Origin: Oscillospiraceae bacterium
Lineage (GTDB): Bacteria > Bacillota > Clostridia > Oscillospirales > Ruminococcaceae
Assembly: GCA_004557855.1 (NCBI GenBank)
Contig: SFFJ01000006.1
Location: 51,450 to 115,449 of the forward strand
DNA length: 64,000 bases
Direction: 5' to 3'
Shown here in pieces: positions 7,179-18,747 of this stretch. How positions within the stretch are numbered: the first letter of the stretch is position 1; each line of letters opens with the position of its first letter. Below the pieces are notes generated by a model. The model saw nothing but the letters and a program-made list of their open reading frames with translations, made no database searches and had not been told where the DNA came from. The translations under genes and the position numbers were made by a program.

Positions 7179-8771
7179 CTATTCCCGGTTAAACTCGGTC
7201 AGCTGAAGGCCCTCGTTGCGCTCCAGCGCCCACTGGATGTTCCACTCGCTCGCAAAGAGCAGCAGGTTGTTGCCCTTCAGGTCCTGCACCCACTTGGTGT
7301 CGCTGGTCAGCGTCATGGTCTTGGGGTCGGCGTCCCGGCTCGCGATCCACCGGATGTACCCGTAGGGCAGGTCGCTGCGCCGGATGTCCACACCGTATTC
7401 GTTCTTCAGCCGGTACTCCAGCACCTCAAACTGCAAAACGCCTACCACGCCCACGATCACACGTTCCATACCGCCGCCCGGCTCGGTGAAAATCTGTATG
7501 GCACCCTCCTGCGCAATCTGGGTCATGCCCTTGACGAACTGCTTGCGCTTCAGGGTGTCCACCTGCTCTATCGCCGCAAAATGCTCCGGTGCAAAGGTAG
7601 GAATTCCCTCGAACCGCACCTTCATCTTGGGGTCGCACACCGTATCCCCGATGGAGAAAATACCCGGGTCAAACACCCCGATGATATCCCCGGCGTACGC
7701 CTCCTCGATGATTTCCCGGTTCTCGGCCATCATCTGCTGGGGCTGCGCCAGCTTGATGCGCTTGCCCTCCTGCACGTGCAGGTACTCGGTGTCCTTTTGG
7801 AATTTCCCGGAGCAGATGCGCATGAATGCAATGCGGTCGCGGTGGTTCTTATTCATATTCGCCTGAATTTTGAACACAAAGGCGGAAAAGCTCTCATCAA
7901 AGGGGTCCACCATCCCGTCGATGGTCTTGCGGGGCAGCGGGGGCGTCGTCATCTGCAGGAAGTTCTCCAAAAAGGTCTCCACGCCGAAGTTGGTCAGCGC
8001 CGACCCGAAGAACACCGGGCTCAATTTACCGTGGCGCACCTTTTCTATATCAAATTCATAGCTTGCGCCGTCCAAAAGCTCGATGTCATCCACCAGCGCC
8101 TGCCGCTGATACGGCCCCAGCAGCTCATCCAGCCGTGCGGTATCGGTGATGTCGCACTCGATGGTCGCCAGCTTATTCTGCCCGTTGTGGAACTCATTAA
8201 AGGTCAGAATCTCCCGGCGGTCCCGGTCGAATACCCCCTTGAAATCCACGCCGCAGCCGATGGGCCAGTTCACCGGGTAGGTGCCGATGCCGAACTCCTT
8301 TTCCAGCTCCTCCAAAAGGTCAAAGGGGTTGCGGGCCTCACGGTCCAGCTTATTGATAAAGGTAAAGATGGGGATATCCCGCATGGCGCACACCTTAAAG
8401 AGCTTGCGGGTCTGCGGCTCTATGCCCTTTGCCGCATCAATGACCATCACGGCGCTGTCCGCCGCCATCAGGGTGCGGTAGGTATCCTCGCTGAAGTCCT
8501 GGTGTCCGGGGGTATCCAATATGTTGATGCAGAACCCCTTGTATTCAAACTGCATCACCGAGCTGGTGACCGAAATACCGCGCTGCTTTTCGATCTCCAT
8601 CCAGTCGGAGACCGCATGGCGCGCGGTCTTTTTGCCCTTCACCGAGCCCGCCAGCTGAATGGCCCCGCCGTAAAGCAGGAATTTTTCGGTCAGCGTGGTC
8701 TTACCGGCATCGGGGTGGGAGATAATGGCGAAGGTCCTCCGCCGGCTGATTTCCTCTTTGAGTGTTGCCAC
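7179..8771 (-). CDS. prfC: Peptide chain release factor 3
   Basis: A 530-residue translational GTPase that removes RF1/RF2 from the ribosome after peptide release. GTPase motifs are clear: ISHPDAGKTTLTE (P loop, residues 17-29), DTPGHQDFSED (G3) and FINKLDRE (G4), followed by the EF-Tu-like domain II and the RF3-specific C-terminal domain with LQFEVLEYRLKNEYGV. Length equals that of E. coli RF3 (529). It has its own promoter and terminator and no functional neighbours. Confidence 0.97.
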   Translation of the reverse strand: MATLKEEISRRRTFAIISHPDAGKTTLTEKFLLYGGAIQLAGSVKGKKTARHAVSDWMEIEKQRGISVTSSVMQFEYKGFCINILDTPGHQDFSEDTYRTLMAADSAVMVIDAAKGIEPQTRKLFKVCAMRDIPIFTFINKLDREARNPFDLLEELEKEFGIGTYPVNWPIGCGVDFKGVFDRDRREILTFNEFHNGQNKLATIECDITDTARLDELLGPYQRQALVDDIELLDGASYEFDIEKVRHGKLSPVFFGSALTNFGVETFLENFLQMTTPPLPRKTIDGMVDPFDESFSAFVFKIQANMNKNHRDRIAFMRICSGKFQKDTEYLHVQEGKRIKLAQPQQMMAENREIIEEAYAGDIIGVFDPGIFSIGDTVCDPKMKVRFEGIPTFAPEHFAAIEQVDTLKRKQFVKGMTQIAQEGAIQIFTEPGGGMERVIVGVVGVLQFEVLEYRLKNEYGVDIRRSDLPYGYIRWIASRDADPKTMTLTSDTKWVQDLKGNNLLLFASEWNIQWALERNEGLQLTEFNRE

Positions 8772-8840
8772 AGTGTTTCGTCCTTCCTTTGGCAGTTATT
8801 TTCCGCCGCCCTTTCCCGGCGGCACAAATCACAGGGATAT

Positions 8841-8869
8841 ATTTTACCACAGTCCCGCCGCATTTACAA
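8841..8869 (-). promoter_or_regulatory. Promoter of prfC
   Basis: On the minus strand TTGTAA (8864-8869), 17-base spacer, TAAAAT (8841-8846). Confidence 0.6.
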
Positions 8870-8896
8870 GGAAAAACCGCTTATTTTCCCGCCCAT

Positions 8897-8987
8897 CGGC
8901 GGAGCCGCACGCCCGCCACGGCGGGCGTAACCCGGCGCCCCACCGGGGCGCCGGGCGGCCGGGCTCCGCCCGGCCGCGGCTCCGCCG
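8897..8987. repeat. Cloverleaf palindromic element 3
   Basis: Outer arms CGGCGGAGCCG (8897-8907) and its complement (8977-8987). Interior hairpins at 8909-8928, 8931-8955 and 8956-8976. The outer arms are the same as those of the element at 53202-53287 although the inner hairpins differ. Confidence 0.88.
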
Positions 8988-9038
8988 CCTGCCCCCTGCG
9001 CCCGCCGGCCCTTTTTGCGTCCCAAAAGCCCCTGCCCC

Positions 9039-10064
9039 CTACACAAAGCAGTAGTTCACATCCCACGCCGGCAGGCAGGGGTGGTGCCGCAAATACACCT
9101 TGTAGTCCGGCCGCAGCGCCAGCACCGCCAGCGGCAGCCGCCACAGGTCCTCGCTGCGGTGGTACGCCGAAACCAGCAGCCGGGGACGCCACCGCCGCAG
9201 CGTCTTTTCCATCCCGGCAATCGCCTCGGCCTCCATCCCCTCCACGTCCATCTTGATGAGGCTCACCGCCTGCCCGCACAGGATGTTATCCACACTGTCC
9301 AGCTCGGTCATCGCACCGGCCTCCGCCAAATGCGACCCCCGCCCCGCACCTCCTGCAAAGGGCAGCCGGGCATAGCGGCTGTACGCCCCCAGCCGGTACA
9401 GGATGCAGTCATGCAGCGCCGCCGTATTCTTTTCCAGCTTCGCAAAGGTTACGGGGTCCGGCTCCAGCGCCGTAATGCGCCGCCACGCCCCCGCATGCTC
9501 TATAAATTCCGCTATCGTATCGCCGGTATAGGCGCCCAGATCCATAAAATGCTCCTCCCGCCCCGGCCGCAGGATCTTCTCCCACACCTCCGCCGGGTCG
9601 GTCTCGCAGCCCCGCAGCAGCTCTATCCTGCCGGTCAGCTTGTATTCCGCCACATTTCGCAGCACCCTGCGGGACTGCTCATCCGCCAAAAGCCCGTACA
9701 CCCGTTCCAGCTCCTCCCGGTGGGCTTTGGCATATTCCCGGGTGAATAACTCCTCCCCCGCCACCGGCACGTCGGGGGCGTACAGCTCCTGCTCTTCCGC
9801 CAGCCGTTCTATCTCTGCCATCACCTCCGGCCGGTGGGTCCCAAAGCACACCAGCACCACCATCTCGCCGTATCTCTCTTTTACCGTTCGGTAGTCGGTC
9901 ACCGGGAACCCCATAAACTCCTGCCCCCGGGTAAACCCCTCACTGGCAAACACCCCCGCCGCAGGGATGCCCCTTTTGCCCATCTCTGCCAGTATCTTTT
10001 CGGCACCGTCCCCCATCCCGTACAGCAGGATGGGCTTCTGCGTCCTCTCCAGCTTTTCCCACAT
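9039..10064 (-). CDS. FkbM-family SAM-dependent methyltransferase with N-terminal nucleotide-binding-like domain
   Basis: A 341-residue protein. The C-terminal half shows an S-adenosylmethionine motif (MDLGAYTGDTIAEF), an acidic loop ITALEPDPVTFAKLEKN and the FkbM signature SLIKMDVEGMEAEAIAGME followed by RPRLLVSAYHR. The N-terminal about 110 residues (ILLYGMGDGAEKILAEMGKRG, LVCFGTHRPEV) look like a Rossmann-type domain of the kind found in glycan-modifying proteins. FkbM enzymes methylate hydroxyls of sugars or small molecules; the substrate here is unknown. The start at 10064 excludes a proline/arginine-rich frame that runs into the palindromic element upstream. An AGAGGAG site abuts the ATG and GGAAAG lies at a better distance, so the exact start is moderately certain. 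Confidence 0.85.
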   Translation of the reverse strand: MWEKLERTQKPILLYGMGDGAEKILAEMGKRGIPAAGVFASEGFTRGQEFMGFPVTDYRTVKERYGEMVVLVCFGTHRPEVMAEIERLAEEQELYAPDVPVAGEELFTREYAKAHREELERVYGLLADEQSRRVLRNVAEYKLTGRIELLRGCETDPAEVWEKILRPGREEHFMDLGAYTGDTIAEFIEHAGAWRRITALEPDPVTFAKLEKNTAALHDCILYRLGAYSRYARLPFAGGAGRGSHLAEAGAMTELDSVDNILCGQAVSLIKMDVEGMEAEAIAGMEKTLRRWRPRLLVSAYHRSEDLWRLPLAVLALRPDYKVYLRHHPCLPAWDVNYCFV

Positions 10065-10097
10065 CTCCTCTTTCCACCCCCTGCAAGCCCCGCCTCC

Positions 10098-10181
10098 GGG
10101 GGCCGCGCGCACGCTCACGCGTGCACGCGCGGGCATCCGCCCGCGCGCCTGCGCGCCCTACGGGCGCGCGGCGCGGCCCCC
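10098..10181. repeat. Cloverleaf palindromic element 4
   Basis: Outer arms GGGGGCCGCGC (10098-10108) and its complement (10171-10181) enclose three hairpins with CGCGC-rich stems and TCAC, ATCC and TAC loops. It is preceded by the CCCCCTGCAAG box and lies directly upstream of the FkbM-type gene start. Confidence 0.85.
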
Positions 10182-10256
10182 TCCCGGTTTCTTGCGAATT
10201 TTTCTCCCCCCATTTTACCACAGCCGCCGCCCCGCCGCAAATCGTTGTTCACAAAA

Positions 10257-10294
10257 AATTTGCAAATTGATTTATATAATTTGCTTGACAAATT
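10257..10294. promoter_or_regulatory. Palindromic sites at the RHH-clpB promoter
   Basis: AATTTGCAAATT (10257-10268) is a perfect 12-bp palindrome, and AATTTG (10278-10283) with CAAATT (10289-10294) forms a second spaced inverted repeat of the same half-site covering the -35 box. They are good candidates for an autoregulatory operator of the ribbon-helix-helix protein encoded downstream. Confidence 0.5.
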
Positions 10295-10313
10295 TCATAA
10301 GCAGGACTACAAT
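10285..10313 (+). promoter_or_regulatory. Promoter of the RHH gene and clpB
   Basis: Consensus TTGACA (10285-10290), 17-base spacer, TACAAT (10308-10313). The RHH gene starts 34 bases downstream of the -10 box. Confidence 0.85.
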
Positions 10314-10347
10314 TGACATTGGAAAGCCGGGAAAGGAGGCGTCCCCG

Positions 10348-11004
10348 ATGAAGAAAAATGTCTATTCCCTCGTCCTCTCGGAGGACGTGGTTCACGAAAT
10401 CGATAAAATGGCCTACCGACAGGGCACCAACCGCAGTAATCTGGTCAATCAAATTCTGGCCGAATACGCCAGCCTGATCACCCCGGAACGCCGCATCAGC
10501 CACCTTCTTTCGGAGGTGCGCCGCCACTTTGAGGAGGCCGCGGGCTTTCAGCTTCCGGCCGCCACCGCCGGGGGAATGACCCTGCGCACCGCCCTGCAAT
10601 ATAAATACAACCCCACCGTCCGGTACAGTCTGGAGCTTTCGCGGGATAACCAGTCGGTCGGCACCCTTCGGGTGTCGCTGCGGACCCAGAACAGCCGGCT
10701 CATCATGGCCATGGTCAATTTTTACGGCCTGTGGGATACCGTCGAAACGGCCTTTTTGGGGCGGCAGCAAAGCATGGTGGACGGCGAACGCTACCTCCGG
10801 GTTCTGGTGCTGCAAAGCACCGGGCCGCAGGGCCTTTTGCTGGGCAGCGAAGCCCTCGGGGAGCTGATCGCCGATTATATCGCCACCTTTGATGCAGCAC
10901 TGAAATTCTACTTTTCCGCCCCGGAGCCGCAGTCCCCTGCCGTAAGGCAGCAGGTCGAACGGCTGTACCGGGAATATTACGAACGGCGGAATATCGCCGT
11001 ATAA
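10348..11004 (+). CDS. Ribbon-helix-helix DNA-binding protein, likely regulator of clpB
   Basis: A 218-residue protein. Residues 1-42 (YSLVLSEDVVHEIDKMAYRQ followed by GTNRSNLVNQILAEYASL) have the strand-helix-helix pattern of CopG/Arc repressors, with the GTNRSNLVNQ turn. The remaining about 170 residues are not recognised and look like a mixed alpha/beta effector or oligomerisation domain. The ATG at 10348 has GAAAGGAGG upstream; the open frame extends further left but through palindromic DNA. It ends 32 bases before clpB and shares its promoter. Control of clpB by an RHH protein rather than CtsR or HrcA would be unusual; the regulatory link is inferred. Confidence 0.8.
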   Translation: MKKNVYSLVLSEDVVHEIDKMAYRQGTNRSNLVNQILAEYASLITPERRISHLLSEVRRHFEEAAGFQLPAATAGGMTLRTALQYKYNPTVRYSLELSRDNQSVGTLRVSLRTQNSRLIMAMVNFYGLWDTVETAFLGRQQSMVDGERYLRVLVLQSTGPQGLLLGSEALGELIADYIATFDAALKFYFSAPEPQSPAVRQQVERLYREYYERRNIAV

Positions 11005-11036
11005 CCCATGAAAAACCAATGTGAGGAGGATGTTTT

Positions 11037-13628
<2,592 letters not shown>

Positions 13629-13635
13629 CTAAAAA

Positions 13636-13791
13636 CGGATAGCGGCCGCCATGGGCGGCCGGAGAGATCGGAGGGCGGCAAGAAACCCCGCCGGCAGGCT
13701 TACGCCCGGTGAAGCGAAGCGGAGGCGGGCTGACGCCTGACAAGGGGTGACGCAGCCGAGACCGATCTATCCGGTTGCCGGGGCGGCCGCG
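13636..13791 (+). ncRNA. Candidate structured RNA between clpB and htpG
   Basis: A 156-base GC-rich segment with nested pairing: CGGATAG (13636-13642) with CTATCCG (13767-13773); a perfect 8-bp hairpin with ATG loop (13643-13661); and AGATCGG (13665-13671) with CCGATCT (13762-13768). The interior holds further local stems (for example AGGCG with CGCCT). The 3-prime GGCGGCCGC (13782-13790) can also pair with 13642-13650, offering an alternative fold. It lacks the three-hairpin cloverleaf geometry of the repeat family. It could be a small RNA, a 5-prime leader of htpG or a HEARO-like element; I cannot assign a family. Confidence 0.5.
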
Positions 13792-13826
13792 GAATGATAA
13801 AACAAAAAACAAAGGAGCCTGTGACC

Positions 13827-15734
13827 ATGAGAACGAAGCAGTTCAAAGCCGAGAGCAAAAAGCTGTTGGACATGATGATCAATTCCATCTACACCCACAA
13901 GGAGATTTTCCTGCGGGAGCTGGTGAGCAATGCCAGCGATGCCATCGATAAGCTGTACTTCCGTTCGCTGACCGATGACACCGTGACCCTTGCCCGCAGC
14001 GATTATAAAATTGCGCTGGCGGTGGATAAGGAAAACCGCCTGCTTTCCATCACCGATAACGGCTGCGGCATGACCGCCGAGGAGCTGGAAAAAAATCTGG
14101 GCACCATAGCCAGAAGCGGCAGCCTGGATTTTAAGCGGGAAAACGAGACCGGCGAGGAGGTCGAGGTCATCGGGCAGTTCGGCGTGGGATTCTATTCCGC
14201 CTTTATGGTGGCCGACCATGTAACGGTGGAAAGCCGTGCCTGGGATGAGGCCGCCGGCAGCCGCTGGGAGTCCTCCGGGGCGGAGGGCTACACCATAGAG
14301 CCCTGCGAAATGGAGCAGAAGGGGACCCGCATCACGCTGCACCTGAAGGATGACACCGAGGATGAAAAATACAGCGAATTCCTGGAGGAGTACCGCCTTT
14401 CCGAGCTGGTGAAGAAGTATTCCGACTATATCCGCTATCCCATTACCCTGATGATGCCGCAGTACCGCCAAAAGGCGGTGCCGGAGGGCGAAGAAGCCCC
14501 CGAAAAGCCGGAATATGAGACCGTCTGGGAGGAAACGACCCTGAACAGCATGATCCCGCTGTGGCGCAAGCAGAAGAGCGAGGTCACCCCGGAGGAGTAT
14601 AACGAATTCTACAAGGGCAAGTTCTACGATTACGAGGACCCGGCGGTGACCATCCACACCAGAACCGAGGGCAACGCCACCTTCCGGGCGCTGCTGTTCA
14701 TCCCGGCACACGCCCCGATGAACTACTACACCACCGGCTATGAAAAGGGGCTGCAGCTTTATTCCCGCGGCGTTCTCATCATGGAAAAGTGCGCCGACCT
14801 GCTGCCCGATTATTTCAGCTTTGTAAAGGGGCTGGTGGACAGCGAGGATCTTTCCCTCAACATCAGCCGGGAGATGCTGCAGCATGACCGTCAGCTGCAG
14901 CTCATCGAACGGGCGCTGGAGCGCCGCATCAAGGGCGAGCTGGAAAAGCTGCTGGAAAATGACCGTGAAAAATACGAGGCGTTGTGGAAGGAGTTCGGCA
15001 CGCAGCTGACCTACGGCCTGTGCCTGGATTACGGCGCCCACAAGGAGACGCTGCAGGACCTGCTGCTGTTCTATTCCTCCACCGAAAAGAAGCTGACTAC
15101 CTTGAAGGAGTACGTCGGCCGGATGAAGGAGGGGCAGGAGGCCATCTACTACGGCTGCGGCAAGACGGTAGAGGCGGTGGACGCGCTGCCGCAGGCAGAT
15201 CAGATCAAGGAAGCCGGCTACGAGATGCTGTATATGGTCGGCCAGGTGGATGAATTTGCCGTAAAGACGATGCGCGACTATGACGGCAAGAAGTTCCTCA
15301 ACATCCGTACCGATGAGATCGATCTTTCCACCGAGGAGCAGAAGAAGGCGCTGGCCGAGGAGAACGAGGCGGCGGCCGAGCTCTTTGCGGCGATGAAGGA
15401 GGCGCTGGGGGATAAGGTCCATGCCGTGCGCTTTACCGATAAGCTCAAATCCCACCCGGTCTGCCTTTCCACCGAGGGCGGGCTTTCGATGGAGATGGAG
15501 CAGACCCTCAACGCCATGCCCGGCCGGGAGGGGCGCTTCAAGGCCGATGTGGTGCTGGAATTGAACCCCGACCACCCCGTGACCGCCAGGCTGAAGCAAT
15601 ACGCCGTGACCGACAAGGAAAAGCTGGCGGATTACTCCAAGCTGCTGTATGCCGAGGGCTGTCTCATCGGTGGGGTACCGATCGAGGAGCCGGCGGAGCT
15701 GTGTCGGCTCATCACCGGGCTGATGGAGCAGTAA
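13827..15734 (+). CDS. htpG: Molecular chaperone HtpG (Hsp90)
   Basis: A 635-residue Hsp90 homologue. The GHKL ATP-binding domain shows SNASDAIDKL, DNGCGM and GQFGVGFYSAFMV; the middle domain contains the SRGVLIMEKCADLLPDYFSF-type catalytic-loop region with the conserved arginine in LNISREMLQ; the C-terminal dimerisation domain is present. The start at 13827 has AAAGGAG nine bases upstream; an ATG at 13794 lies at the end of the structured segment with no site. It is adjacent to clpB, consistent with shared heat-stress function, but a separate promoter was not identified. Confidence 0.96.
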   Translation: MRTKQFKAESKKLLDMMINSIYTHKEIFLRELVSNASDAIDKLYFRSLTDDTVTLARSDYKIALAVDKENRLLSITDNGCGMTAEELEKNLGTIARSGSLDFKRENETGEEVEVIGQFGVGFYSAFMVADHVTVESRAWDEAAGSRWESSGAEGYTIEPCEMEQKGTRITLHLKDDTEDEKYSEFLEEYRLSELVKKYSDYIRYPITLMMPQYRQKAVPEGEEAPEKPEYETVWEETTLNSMIPLWRKQKSEVTPEEYNEFYKGKFYDYEDPAVTIHTRTEGNATFRALLFIPAHAPMNYYTTGYEKGLQLYSRGVLIMEKCADLLPDYFSFVKGLVDSEDLSLNISREMLQHDRQLQLIERALERRIKGELEKLLENDREKYEALWKEFGTQLTYGLCLDYGAHKETLQDLLLFYSSTEKKLTTLKEYVGRMKEGQEAIYYGCGKTVEAVDALPQADQIKEAGYEMLYMVGQVDEFAVKTMRDYDGKKFLNIRTDEIDLSTEEQKKALAEENEAAAELFAAMKEALGDKVHAVRFTDKLKSHPVCLSTEGGLSMEMEQTLNAMPGREGRFKADVVLELNPDHPVTARLKQYAVTDKEKLADYSKLLYAEGCLIGGVPIEEPAELCRLITGLMEQ

Positions 15735-15772
15735 AGCCGGAGAGTGACTGCAGGGGGATGGCCCGGGGAGGG

Positions 15773-15848
15773 GGCCCCGCAGGGGCCGTGGCGAAGCCAC
15801 GGGGACGGCCGGAGGCCGTCACGGCGCGGAGCGCCGCCCTGCGGGGCC
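15773..15848. repeat. Cloverleaf palindromic element 5
   Basis: Outer arms 15773-15785 and 15836-15848 pair over 12-13 bp. Interior hairpins have loops GAA, GGA and GGA on the plus strand. Direct copies of CTGCAGGGGG lie at 15748-15757 and 15861-15870. The 76-bp core is identical to the core at 18809-18884. Confidence 0.9.
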
Positions 15849-15975
15849 TTATTCTGCGGGCTGCAGGGGGTAAAAAAAGTGGTGCAGATGCCCATCTGCC
15901 CCCTGCTGTCCCCTTTCCTTTTTCGGGAAACTGTGCTATATTAAATACAGAATAACCGAAAGGGGAAGCATATCC

Positions 15976-17571
15976 ATGAAATTGAGCTTTTGGGGGGCGG
16001 CACGGGTCGTGACCGGCAGCTGCCACCGTTTGACCGCCTGCGGCAAAAATATCCTCATCGACTGCGGCCTGCAGCAGGGCGGCGATGTGTATAACGAAAA
16101 CGAGCTGTTCTTTGATGCGACGGCAATCGATGCGGTATGTGTGACCCACGCCCACACCGACCACAGCGGGCGGCTGCCGCTGCTGGTGAAAAACGGCTAC
16201 AAGGGGCCGATCTATGCCACGCGGGCGACCTGCGACCTTTTGAAGATCATGCTGATGGACAGCGCGCGGATCCAGGAGACGGACGCCCAGTGGAAGGCGA
16301 GAAAGAATAAGCGCAGCGGCGACCCTGCCGTGGAGGCGCTGTACACCGTGCAGGACGCCGCCGATACGCTGGAGCTGCTGGTGCCGGTAAGCTACGGCGA
16401 CCGCACCGAGCTGTTCCCCGGGGTGGAGGCGGACTGGTATGACGCCGGCCACCTGCTGGGGTCGGCGGTGATACGCTTTACCGTGACCGAGGAGGAGGAG
16501 ACCCGCACCGTCATCTTTTCCGGGGATATCGGCAATGTGAACAAGCCCATTATACGGGACCCGCAGCCGGTGCCTGCCGCCGATTATGTGGTGATGGAAT
16601 CCACCTACGGCGACCGCCTGCATGAAAGCGGCGAGGATGTGCCGCGGGACCTTTCCGAGATCATAGACCGGACGCTGGCAAGGGGCGGCAATGTCATCAT
16701 CCCGTCCTTTGCGGTGGGACGCACGCAGGAGCTTTTATACTATCTTCGGGAGATCAAGGTGCGGGGACTGGTGAAAACGAACCCCAATTTCAGCGTTTAC
16801 GTGGATAGCCCGCTGGCGCTGGAGGCCACCCAGATCTATGACGGCGACCTGACCGGCTATGCCGATGAGGAGACGCTGGAGCTCCTGAAAAAGGGCTTTC
16901 GGCCCATCAGCTTCCCCGGCCTGCGGCTTTCCCGCACGGTGGATGAATCCATTGCGCTGAACAGCGACCCGACCCCCAAGATCATTATTGCCTCCAGCGG
17001 TATGTGTGAGGCCGGGCGCATCCGGCACCACCTGAAGCACAACCTGTGGCGCTCCGAATGCTCGGTGATCTTTGTGGGATACCAGAGCGAGGGGACGATG
17101 GGGCGGCTGCTGCTGGACGGGCTTTCCTCCATCAAGCTGTTCGGCGAAAAGATAGCGGTAAAGGCAGAGATCTGCTCCTTCCGGTACATGTCCAGCCACG
17201 CCGATAAAAACGGCCTGCAGCACTGGCTGGAGATGCAGGGGGAAAAGCCGCAAAAGGTCTTTATCGTGCATGGCGAGGAGGAGGCGGCGCTTTCCTTCGC
17301 GGAGACGCTGCGGGGACTGGGCTATACCGCCGAGGTGCCGCTTTTTGAATCGGAATACAGCCTGCTGGACGGCGCCTGCCTTGCCAAGGGTCGGGATTTC
17401 CCGCGCGACAAGGAGAAGAAGCCCGGCTTCATCAGCGAGGTGTTCCGTCGGCTGCTGGCTGCGCTGGACCGTCTTACCGGCATTGCGAACGGCTACCGGC
17501 AGGGTGCCAACAAGGATGTGGCGCGCTTTGCGGACGAGGTGGAGGCGCTGTGCCGGCGGTGGGAGAAATAA
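15976..17571 (+). CDS. Metallo-beta-lactamase/beta-CASP RNA-processing family protein
   Basis: A 531-residue protein with the zinc site THAHTDHSG (residues 55-63), GDIGNVNKP and a beta-CASP domain with VMESTYGDR, a central SSGMCEAGRIRHHLKHNL and late HGEEEAA motif. Relatives include the archaeal and bacterial CPSF-like nucleases that cleave RNA endo- or exonucleolytically. It is not RNase J (different spacing and length). About 60 extra C-terminal residues (LDRLTGIANGYRQGANKDV) are of unknown role. AAAGGGGAAG precedes the ATG at 15976. It is flanked by a palindromic element on the left and a terminator on the right, so probably monocistronic. Confidence 0.92.
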   Translation: MKLSFWGAARVVTGSCHRLTACGKNILIDCGLQQGGDVYNENELFFDATAIDAVCVTHAHTDHSGRLPLLVKNGYKGPIYATRATCDLLKIMLMDSARIQETDAQWKARKNKRSGDPAVEALYTVQDAADTLELLVPVSYGDRTELFPGVEADWYDAGHLLGSAVIRFTVTEEEETRTVIFSGDIGNVNKPIIRDPQPVPAADYVVMESTYGDRLHESGEDVPRDLSEIIDRTLARGGNVIIPSFAVGRTQELLYYLREIKVRGLVKTNPNFSVYVDSPLALEATQIYDGDLTGYADEETLELLKKGFRPISFPGLRLSRTVDESIALNSDPTPKIIIASSGMCEAGRIRHHLKHNLWRSECSVIFVGYQSEGTMGRLLLDGLSSIKLFGEKIAVKAEICSFRYMSSHADKNGLQHWLEMQGEKPQKVFIVHGEEEAALSFAETLRGLGYTAEVPLFESEYSLLDGACLAKGRDFPRDKEKKPGFISEVFRRLLAALDRLTGIANGYRQGANKDVARFADEVEALCRRWEK

Positions 17572-17618
17572 TCACCGTCCTGCCCGTGTGCCATCTTTAC
17601 AGACATCCTATCATGCAT

Positions 17619-17650
17619 TTTCCCTCTCCCGCATGAGAGGGGGAATTTTT
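17619..17650 (+). terminator. Rho-independent terminator after the beta-CASP gene
   Basis: A TTCCCTCTC arm pairs with GAGAGGGGGAA, followed by five T. Confidence 0.75.
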
Positions 17651-17665
17651 GCGGCGGGTAGGCTG

Positions 17666-17694
17666 TTGCAAATTTTAGCTTTTACCGTTATAAT
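17666..17694 (+). promoter_or_regulatory. Promoter of the lipoprotein gene
   Basis: TTGCAA (17666-17671), 17-base spacer, TATAAT (17689-17694). Confidence 0.75.
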
Positions 17695-17753
17695 AAGGGT
17701 GGGAACACCATTGCTTTTTGCCTGTTCCGACAGAGATGCATCAGGAGGAAAAC

Positions 17754-18716
17754 ATGAGAAGATTTTTACCTGCACTGGCGGCTTTGCTGCTGCTTTTGAC
17801 CTTGTGCGCCTGTACAAAACCGAGTGAAGAACCGGCGCCCTCCCCTGCTCCGCCCACCGAGGAAACGAAAAAGCTGGCAGTAACCGTCAACCCCGACGGA
17901 GAGGAGCAGCGGCTGATTCTGGAGTGCCCTGCGGACTGGGAAGCGGAATACGGCTGTATCACCTGCGAGGGTCGGCTGCTGGTCGACTTTTATGCAGATA
18001 CGGCGGAAAGCATACAGAGCAACTATCTGCAAAGGCATGATGATATTCAGACGAAGCGGTTGGGAGAACGGGAGTTCCAGACCTACACGGAGGAATACAT
18101 GGGGAAGGAAGCTGTGCCCGGGGAAAGTGAGGCGAGGCGGGTTCCCTATCAATCCTGGTCTTATTACTTTGCTGAGGACGGCATTGGCTATCTGATCCGA
18201 CTGGAACAGAGCAAGGAGCAGGAGGAGGTCATTTCCATCACGGATTTTGAGGAGATCCTTGCCGGACTGGAGATAGAGAAGCCGCTGGGAACGACCGAGA
18301 ATGCCGTTGGATATGAGAAGATGACATTGGGCAAAATCAGCCTGTGGCTGCCGGAGGGGACGACCTGCGAGGACGGCAGCCTGAGGAACGAACGAGCCGG
18401 AACAGAATTCCTTGCCACGGTACCCACCGTGGAATCCATCACAGACAAAGCAGCGCCCTTTGCGGCGTATGACGAGACATACAGCGATGCCTACCGGGTG
18501 GAGGAACACGAATTCGGCGGATATGCCGCCAAGAGCTATCATCGCTCCTGGGAGGAGCCGGACGACGCCCTGCCGATGAAGATGCACGAGGTGATCTACT
18601 GTATTGATACGGGCGATGAAATGATCCGGCTGACCCTTACCCCGCTAATAGGACTTGGCGTCGGTACGCAATGCGAAATGTTTGAAAAGATCCTGAACTC
18701 CATTGAGGTGGGGTGA
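17754..18716 (+). CDS. Putative lipoprotein with internal duplication
   Basis: A 320-residue secreted protein. The N-terminus has two arginines, a hydrophobic stretch and the lipobox LCAC with the lipidated cysteine at residue 20, then a low-complexity Pro/Ala/Glu linker. Two related halves follow: a first ending YYFAEDGIGYLIRLE ... FEEILAGLEIE and a second ending VIYCIDTGDEMIRLTL ... FEKILNSIEVG, suggesting tandem copies of one alpha/beta domain. I do not recognise the family. CAGGAGGA lies before the ATG at 17754. It has its own promoter and terminator. Confidence 0.8.
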   Translation: MRRFLPALAALLLLLTLCACTKPSEEPAPSPAPPTEETKKLAVTVNPDGEEQRLILECPADWEAEYGCITCEGRLLVDFYADTAESIQSNYLQRHDDIQTKRLGEREFQTYTEEYMGKEAVPGESEARRVPYQSWSYYFAEDGIGYLIRLEQSKEQEEVISITDFEEILAGLEIEKPLGTTENAVGYEKMTLGKISLWLPEGTTCEDGSLRNERAGTEFLATVPTVESITDKAAPFAAYDETYSDAYRVEEHEFGGYAAKSYHRSWEEPDDALPMKMHEVIYCIDTGDEMIRLTLTPLIGLGVGTQCEMFEKILNSIEVG

Positions 18717-18747
18717 GGGCGGACGCCCCACCAAACCGGGATAACAG

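Noticed and set aside
13767..15800. Long open frame on the minus strand opposite htpG, and similar ones opposite glmS (25922-27754), uvrC (43264-45654), clpB (11937-13373), the anti-sigma gene (3459-5786) and the HAD/aminotransferase pair (18885-21008)
   Set aside because: They mirror well-supported genes, have low-complexity His/Gln/Gly-rich translations typical of GC-rich antisense frames and no ribosome sites.
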